DNA from: Distichodus sexfasciatus
Lineage: Eukaryota; Chordata; Actinopteri; Characiformes; Distichodontidae
Assembly (NCBI GenBank): GCA_032718565.1
Contig: JAVGVS010000666.1
Span: forward strand, 62,001 to 126,000
Direction of reading: 5' to 3'
DNA length: 64,000 nt
The notes beneath the pieces are model-generated. The model made no database searches. It was not told the origin of the DNA and worked only from the letters and a program-made list of their open reading frames with translations. Every line of letters starts with the position of its first letter. Position 1 is the stretch's first letter. Both the position numbers and the translations under genes were made by a program. Shown here one piece after another: positions 57,429-64,000 of the stretch.

Positions 57429-57990
57429 CTCAAGATTCAAGATACTTTATTTGTCACGTGCAAGTTATACAGGTACAACATGCGGTGAAATGTATCCTGA
57501 TCCGCTTTCTTTTAACATGCAATAGACAAAGAAGAAACAAAATAGAGGGCATAATACAAACTTACAACATAAATACTAGCAAATAAGGAGGTTGGGGGTA
57601 ACAGGACAAAAATAAAACTATATATATACAATAAGAGAACATAAAAGTTCCATATTGCAGGATTTTAACCTGAGATTATGCAAGAAATTATTGCTAGGAC
57701 AGACAGGTGCAATGAGATGATTTTTTTTAACGTGCCAAGTCACCTTTTGCAGCACTGTACTGAACAGAAAGGCATGTCTGGTTTAGGAAGCGGATGGCCT
57801 GAGGATAAAACTCCTCCTGGAGTTTCTCTGTTTTGTATGATGGTGCAAACCTTCTGCCTGATTGCAGAAAGATAGAAAAAAGTCTGTTCCTGGGTGAGAT
57901 GGAGTCTTTATAATCCTGATTGCCCTGGTCCTACATCTCTTGGAATAAGTGTCCTTACTGGGGGAAGGGAGGCTGGCCGCAGTTTAAGCC
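57429..57990. repeat. Dispersed repeat, long copy (AAGATACTTTATTTGTCACG type)
   Basis: It begins TCAAGATTCAAGATACTTTA and shares TACAGGTACAACATGCGGTG and AAATGTATCCTGATCCGC with 19459-19680. It continues through GGATGGCCTGAGGATAAAAC, TCCTGGAGTTTCTCTGTTTT and CTTCTGCCTGATTGCAGAA. A frequent fish retroposon-like sequence; class unresolved. Confidence 0.65.
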
Positions 57991-58149
57991 TCCTACACAC
58001 AGCTGTTTTCTGTTTCAGTCAATGACTGTGTTTCAACCTCGTGTGACATTGATGATCATTAGCACCTATTTTGGTATAATTAGTTGATCATACACTGACT
58101 ATAATCTACAAAATCCTGACTTTGTGCAAGTGTACCCTATAAATTGATG

Positions 58150-58335
58150 CTGGTTTGAAGGCAAAAGGTAGTAACACCAAATATTGATTTGATTTAGATT
58201 TTTCTTTTGTTTGCTCACTTTGCATTTTGTACATTTATAAAAATAAACAATCATTATTTATATTTCTGAAAGCATTCTTTGTTTACAGCATTTTTTCCCA
58301 CCTGCCTAAAACATTTGCACAGTACTGTAAATTCT
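58150..58335. mobile_element. Tc1-type element end
   Basis: Shares CCAAATATTGATTTGATTTA, CTCACTTTGCATTTTGTA, AATAAACAATCATTATTTAT and CACCTGCCTAAAACATTTGC, ACAGTACTGTA with 20115-20280. Only the outer end remains. Confidence 0.65.
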
Positions 58336-59140
58336 GAGGAATAGAAGACTAAAACTACACTTACAAAATTGGAATTTATTTTTGTGTATTAAATGTGCAT
58401 AAGATCTACAGCAGTTTAATGTAAATACAGCCTCTATAAGACGGTGTAGAATATCCAATTGTATGTGGATGAGTGCATCACCGACTAGTTATGAAACATA
58501 AAACAGTTTACTCAGAGCCTCTCTAGTGCCTCAACAAAAGAAATATTATCTAATTATTTCCTAAAATAAATGATTTCATATTCAAATATTTTCCAATATC
58601 GAAGAGCTCTGATGAGTGCTTGAGAAGCTGGATGTAGACATCTGGGGACATTCTCTTGGAAAAGAGGGAGCAGAACAAATTGGCACACTTTATAGAGGAT
58701 TAGTGCTGCTGCTCTCTCTCTCTTTTTACAAGCCATTCTCTCTCATTTTCGTCGGATTACTCTTCAAACATCTCTCTACTTTTTGTTGATTGCAAATGCA
58801 TAAAGTGATTGCGGTGATAAAGCCTGGAAGCCTTTAATAACCTTTAATCAGAAATCCACCCATCTCTCTAGAAGGCAGGTAGAGAAAGACAGAGAGACTC
58901 CAGAGACAGACAGAGAGATTTTCTATAGTAATCTAAGAAAGTTTTAGCAATTTTCTGTTTTTGAACAAAAATGGTGTCCCATCATGAATTTGAAACTTTT
59001 TATGTCCTCATGCAGAGATAAATATTGCATAACATCCGTATATTAGCATCACAAAAAAGTAACCTGATCTTCAGAAACAACTTTTGTAAAAATATAAAAT
59101 AAAATAAAATGTATGTTGAAATAAACTAATAATAACTACT
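58336..59140. other. No gene seen
   Basis: Unique-looking, mostly AT-rich. A short GACAGAGAGAC purine patch lies near 58880-58920. Confidence 0.4.
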
Positions 59141-59144
59141 GTTT

Positions 59145-59610
59145 ACATGAAATACTTCAGTACTTTTACCTAAGTAACATTCTAACACATTTAATAGTTA
59201 ATTATTGCTCATATGGAATAGCCGCTTCTTTTACTCAAGTAGTGTTGTAACACTTTTAACACTGAAGTCCTGTTGATGTCAGATACTTTTGTACTTTTAC
59301 TCAATTGGTTTTCTAACATCATAATTTAACACTTTTTTAAATTAAGTACTGTTTGCATCAGATACTATAATACCTTTACTGAAGTAGGATTCTAACACTT
59401 TTAATACTTAAATACTGATCATATCAGACACTTTATTATTTTACCCAAGTATTGTTCTAACACCGTTAACTTTTAAGTACTATTCGTATCAAATAATTAA
59501 GCATTTGATATAGAGTATAATTCATCACACTCATAGTATTTTATTGCTTTTACTCAGGTAGTATTCTAACATTTTAAAACCAAATAAACTATACTTTATG
59601 CATGCAGAAA
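59145..59610. repeat. Tandem array, ~65-bp units with TTACTCAAGTAGTRTTCTAAC
   Basis: Core motif variants at about 59167, 59231, 59297, 59375, 59439 and 59549; between them 'acttttaatacttaagtact' and 'catatcagatac' recur. Spacing is mostly 64-78 bp. The unit resembles the core of the repeat at 47090-47380. Confidence 0.7.
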
Positions 59611-59639
59611 GATTATGGGTCGTTAAAATTGGTCTTTTA

Positions 59640-61300
59640 AAACCCCATTTCTTCATAGTAAGGTTGGTGAACGAGGTTCAGTGTTTTTGGAACTAATCTT
59701 TTTTTCTCTCTTTTTTTAAAAATTCCACTCAGCAGAGGATTTAAAGCCAGAGCTCTGAAAAAGACTGACACCGGCGCTGGAGATGAGCTCCCTCGGGACG
59801 CAGATTAAACCCCGGACCTGAAAGAGACCGCCGTCTTTCATTCCGACTCCGCTCTCATCTTTGAGGCCATTTTGGCTTCTCTGATAACTGCTAAACTCTC
59901 TTAAATGGAAAACAGCATCTTGAGAAGAGCCACGCCAAAGACCTTTACACCCTCCTGGCTCTTCAGAGTCATTTCTCCTGCTGAAGGGGATAGAAGCTTT
60001 TGAAACGATAAAAGCAGCGTTATTGAGAAACGCTGCGCCCCAGCACCTGTAGAGAGGACACACGCGTAACGTTATGTCAAGATAACCAAGATATTTTCCT
60101 CGTGATCTTGATATAATGGCGCCTTCAACCCCTTTCTGGGGTGAATTTCTGGAGGCATAAAGTGGTTTTCTTGAGATTGTGGAGGATTCAAACACCGAGA
60201 AAAATAAAACTTCATTTCTCAAGATTGCAAACTATTTTTCCTCGTTTGTCTCTTTTGATTTCAAAACTCACGCATTAATTCTCTCTAAGGATTGAGTTAT
60301 TTGGATTCCATGATACTCGAAATACTGATACATCTGTTTACTTTGTATAGCTAGAATATTACCTGAGTAAAAGAAATGGTAAGTATCTGATAATCATTGC
60401 TTAATTGAAAAATAAAGGAATATAACATAAAAGTGCTTAGAGGTATCTGTCTTGAACAGTGCATAAATATCAAAGTCTAGAAAAACTAGCAAAAACTAAA
60501 CTATTTGTTATAAACAATATTTATTAAGCAATTATTATTAACATTAGGAATGCTACTTGAACTAGCTCTAAAATTATCTGATATAAAAATTACTTACGTA
60601 TCAAAAGTGTTAAAAATCATATTTACAGGTAAAATGCTAAACAATATGGCATGAACAGTGTAAATACTAAATCATTTAGAATATCAGTTGTAAAGTACTA
60701 AAGCATGATATAAGGCATTAATTTTAAAAAATATTTTTGCTGGTTTTTAGTAAGATTTCGTCTTTACAAAAATACTTATTTCAAATTTTTGAAAGGATGT
60801 TTTTCACAATCTGATGATGCTGCATTTTTAATGGAAACTTTAGACCATGGCACAAATCCACCTAATCTCGTTGGAAGATTTTGGAACCGGGTGTCTTGCT
60901 CCAAAGCTGGAATGTAAGTGGACAGAAGATCCAGACCCATTTATTCGTGTTGATTCGAGGTCGACGACTCCAATTCCTCTCCTCCGCTGCCTCTCTTTGG
61001 CGCTGATGTGATCTTAGTGAGGTCAGTTTAAAAGCCAATCCTGAGAATCCCTGGGAAGAGACACCAGGAACGTCTGCCACAAGTTTTTAAACCTCCGGGG
61101 GAAAAAGATAATTGATAAGAAATTAACAATGCAGGCGATAGCCAGACTCCAAATAAATTTCTTGGGGGGAAAAAGGGTACGGATTTTTAGATCCGATACT
61201 CTTTGGCTTTGGAAATGCACAAGGTTACATTCATGCTATCATATATTTGTATGATAAAATTAAATCTGTAGAAACTTGTTGAATGATTTTGGTCATGTAA
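59640..61300. other. Unique-looking stretch, no confirmed gene
   Basis: Contains a 168-codon minus-strand frame (59716-60222) without simple repeats but also without an early ATG, splice context or recognised family. 60850-61220 has minus-strand frames of about 70 codons, also unrecognised. Could include conserved non-coding DNA. Confidence 0.3.
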
Positions 61301-61314
61301 TGCTTTGGAGCGGT

Positions 61315-61790
61315 AGCTTGCTCATGAGTACATCAGTGGCACCTTTTTCAGTTCAGGACCTGAACCAGTGACCCTTTGCTCATGGAGCCAACTACCTAAC
61401 TCAAGTGAGTGTTATTTTTCAAGTGAGTTATTTTTCATTGTAAACTTTGGTACAACCAAAGCACCAGGGTGCTACACCAATAGTGTGGCCTGCCGTGGAG
61501 CCTATCCATTGGAATAAGCGTGAACGTTTTGGCAGCAGTGATTGGGATGGTGCAGCACATAATTACCTCCAGTGGTACCCTTACTATCTCCTAATGGTTA
61601 CATAATAAATATCCATAGCCTATCCTTAAAGGAACAGTGAGCAGCATTTTGGCAGCATTGGTGACCCATTGCTGTGGGACGGTACCTTGCTCATGAGTAC
61701 CTCAGTGGTACCTTTGCTGGTTCAGTACTTGAACCAACAAGCCTCTGATCACAGGCCTAACTCCTTAACTGTTATGCTACCAACTGTTCC
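61315..61790 (-). repeat. SINE family 1 fragments
   Basis: CTTGCTCATGAGTACATCAG, GGACCTGAACCAGTGACC (61315-61400); then a tail-like part; then CTTGCTCATGAGTACCTCAG, GTACTTGAACCAACAAGCCT, CTACCAACTG (61685-61790). Confidence 0.65.
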
Positions 61791-61909
61791 GAGAGATGCC
61801 TATCAAAAGTGGACAAAAAATGAACCTTGCAGCCAGTGGCAGTTCTAGAATCTTTTGCCCTAAACATAATTATGAAAGACAGACAAGTGCAAGGGTTAAA
61901 ATCACGAGT

Positions 61910-62040
61910 GTAATGACACACTGATCTATACTGATACATCAACTCAGTGATCAACAAGCCCATAGCAATTGATTTATATTGTATTATATCAATATAATGT
62001 CGTATTATTGATGAAACTTAAGATTGTTACATTTGCTTGT
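61910..62040. repeat. Dispersed repeat (ACTGATCTATACTGATACAT type)
   Basis: GTAATGACACACTGATCTAT, GTGATCAACAAGCCCATAGC. Related to 48545-48795. Confidence 0.5.
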
Positions 62041-62359
62041 AGTAAAGGAACACTATTTCACGTGCTATTTCAACTCTCTTTCCATTTCTTTGTCTGTTGG
62101 GTGCTGGTTCTTGTCCTCTACTGTTAATAGCAAAAATTCCTAGACTTTCCTTTCTCAAATGTCTCAAATTCTCTTCTCAAATCTTTAGTTTAACCTGCTT
62201 GCTTTAACACAGACACAGATTTGTGGCGTATTGTGTGTGTTCTTATCTAGTTTCAAGGTCAAGTTGCAGAAGGCAGGAGATTGGTTGTGTAAACCTACTC
62301 TGAAGCTTTTGGGTTACCGAGAAGGCAGTTTAGCATTATTTGTTTAAAAAACGGGCTTG

Positions 62360-62595
62360 GATTTGTATACACAGGACAAGGTTGTGGGCTCAAATCCTAT
62401 ATTCTCCATTATCATCATTGGAATAACCATTGGGCATCACTGGAGTTGTGTACAGGGGATTAATAACATATTTATAGATTTGTTATGTCTGGTAATGGTT
62501 TATTGGTTAGGGTCCTCACCCTGGACCCAGGAGGTTGTGAGTTCAAATACTACTATCTCCTGGATTACTGTAGTGCAGATTGTCATTGTATTGAA
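62360..62595 (+). repeat. Two SINE family 2 fragments
   Basis: CAAGGTTGTGGGCTCAAATC, CTATATTCTCC (62380-62410), and TAATGGTTTATTGGTTAGGG, CCAGGAGGTTGTGAGTTCAA (62490-62560). Confidence 0.5.
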
Positions 62596-62639
62596 TATAT
62601 ATGTAGGTATATATATATAAATGGATCAATACATATATA

Positions 62640-62666
62640 GTAAATATTAAATATTAAATATTAAAT

Positions 62667-62710
<44 letters not shown>

Positions 62711-62712
62711 TA
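62640..62712. repeat. (AAT)n microsatellite
   Basis: ATTAAATATTAAAT units then an uninterrupted AAT run from about 62669. Confidence 0.9.
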
Positions 62713-62884
62713 GTTATTATTGTATTCAAAAGCCATGCATCAATAATAGATTTAATGTTGACATATCAATAGATTTTTTTTTAATTTTAACTAATTTTAA
62801 AAAATGAATTTGAATGCAATGAACAACTTATGTCTATTCATTTTTTTTTCTTGGACCATTTTGTTTCACATTTTATTTTTATTT

Positions 62885-63180
62885 TTTGCGTCCAAACTTC
62901 CCGCCCACGTGACCGCGGTGAAGCCGTTTCCCGCTCCGCGTCGTTCGGTATCGATCCAGCGCGTGTTCAGCACCGGACAGTGCACACACTCACGCGCTCT
63001 CGCACATGCACACACGCTCACGCATTCATCCGTGTGTGTTTACCTCCCCGTCCGGAGCGGATCACTGCCCGTTCACACGCTCGCGTGCACACACACACAC
63101 GCGCGCACACGTTTGCGTGACCGCCGCGTCCTCCAGAATCTCCCCGTCCGCAACCAGGACACGGAGGCTTGCGGGATTAT
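62885..63180. promoter_or_regulatory. CpG-rich block, candidate promoter or first exon
   Basis: Sharp change from AT-rich flank to high GC with many CpGs (GTGACCGCGG, CCGCTCCGCGTCG, CGCGCGCACACG, GACCGCCGCGTCC). It contains CCACGTGACC, an E-box of the USF/TFE type, and CCCGCCC, an Sp-type box. Part of it is interrupted CA repeat with CG substitutions. No clear exon was found on either strand, and the gene it would serve would lie beyond 64 kb or further left. Confidence 0.4.
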
Positions 63181-63589
63181 TATTCTCACGGCAGAACCTC
63201 CGATACCTTCCCTCTTTGTTTTAATATCATTTATAGGGAATACAATTTTGGAAAGTGTGTTTTGGGAAAGGAAGGTCGGAGAGTCAGTCACGTTGAGTCA
63301 GGATTCAGGTGCACATTAACCAGGTGGTTGGGTTTTATATTCAAACTGTGCACTTGTAGATGTTTAATCCGGACCTGAAAGCAGATCCTGATCAGAATTC
63401 GACTGTCCGGATTAACACGCGTCAAATTAGTCCCATCATTTTGGTGGAAAACAGGAAAGTGAGCGTCGATGTAACGCTGGTGATTTAAGAGCTCCACTAT
63501 AGCAGGGAAACGTAAGATCACGGTCAAATTTTTGGAAGTGTGTCTGTGAAATCCTGTGGACAGCAAAGAGTGAGTTTGTGAATATTTGA

Positions 63590-63760
63590 GATTGTGAACA
63601 CAGCACATTAAATGCGACCTCTGCATCCATCCCGTCCAACTGAATAGAGGTGTTCATTCAGACAGCGGCAGAGTTCGAGGGTTAGAACCTTGCACAAGTG
63701 GAGCCAAAATGGGGTTACCTTTTACTGGTTGGAAATTTGAAACCTTCAGCTTTAGAGAAA
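63590..63760 (-). repeat. SINE family 1 fragment
   Basis: GTGAACACAGCACATTAAAT, GCGACCTCTGCATCCATCCC, then drifted body. Another starts at the very end of the window (GACCTCTGCATTGAACCC). Confidence 0.6.
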
Positions 63761-64000
63761 AAAATTCAAATGATTGCACTCCTGATGAATTTAGGACTTG
63801 TCATGTGATTCGAAAATCACTGTTTTGTTTAGTTCTCAAGAGTTTGTGTTCTAGACATTTATGTAAAACCTCTGAGGCTCTGATTTGACGAGGTTTTAAT
63901 CATCCTTTGTTTCAGCGAATTTTCAATGAAAAAGTGAGTGTTGGTTGGCAGACACATCTGCACCAAGAAATCAAAATCTTTGACCTCTGCATTGAACCCG

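Noticed and set aside
62804..63319. Plus-strand frame of 171 codons over the CpG-rich block
   Set aside because: Its middle is a translated CA/CG repeat, the start lies in AT-rich DNA, and there is no domain; composition explains it.

Overview
This is a vertebrate, almost certainly teleost, genomic window. It has split genes with GT-AG introns, tRNA-derived SINEs, Tc1/mariner fossils, solo-LTR-like insertions and very dense GT, GA and AT microsatellites. No bacterial or organellar features were seen.

The left third (about 0.6-28.3 kb) is a head-to-tail array of cytochrome P450 family 2 genes, all on the + strand, in the CYP2J-like fish clade. Copy A is cut by the window edge and shows only its last two exons (649-1268). 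Copy B (2994-10142) is complete: nine exons join in phase into a 493-residue P450 with every signature motif. Copies C (12103-18408) and D (21641-28288) lie in two direct tandem units of about 9.3 kb (about 11480-20700 and 21005-30392). Both are recognisable exon by exon but carry many small indels, so I call them pseudogenes. Their lesions are almost all different, so most decay came after the duplication. Insertions found in only one copy (LTR-like elements in C, two other blocks in D) also postdate it. A perfect 76-bp inverted repeat sits between B and C.

At 31.2-32.6 kb, on the - strand, two segments join in phase across a GT-AG intron into a 119-residue protein that I do not recognise. 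It is the only other candidate protein gene.

From 32.7 kb to the end I see no convincing protein gene. The region holds purine/pyrimidine tracts, a trinucleotide array with higher-order structure, several minisatellites, two tRNA-derived SINE families, Tc1 and mariner transposase fossils, and several other dispersed repeats. A CpG-rich stretch at about 62.9-63.2 kb could be the promoter or first exon of a gene beyond the window. Long open frames here are mostly artefacts of simple sequence.

Functionally, copy B is the only locus here shown to be able to make a P450: an ER-membrane, haem-thiolate monooxygenase that takes electrons from NADPH-P450 reductase. A may also be functional. C and D are relics. 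Repeat names are by eye; no database search was possible.
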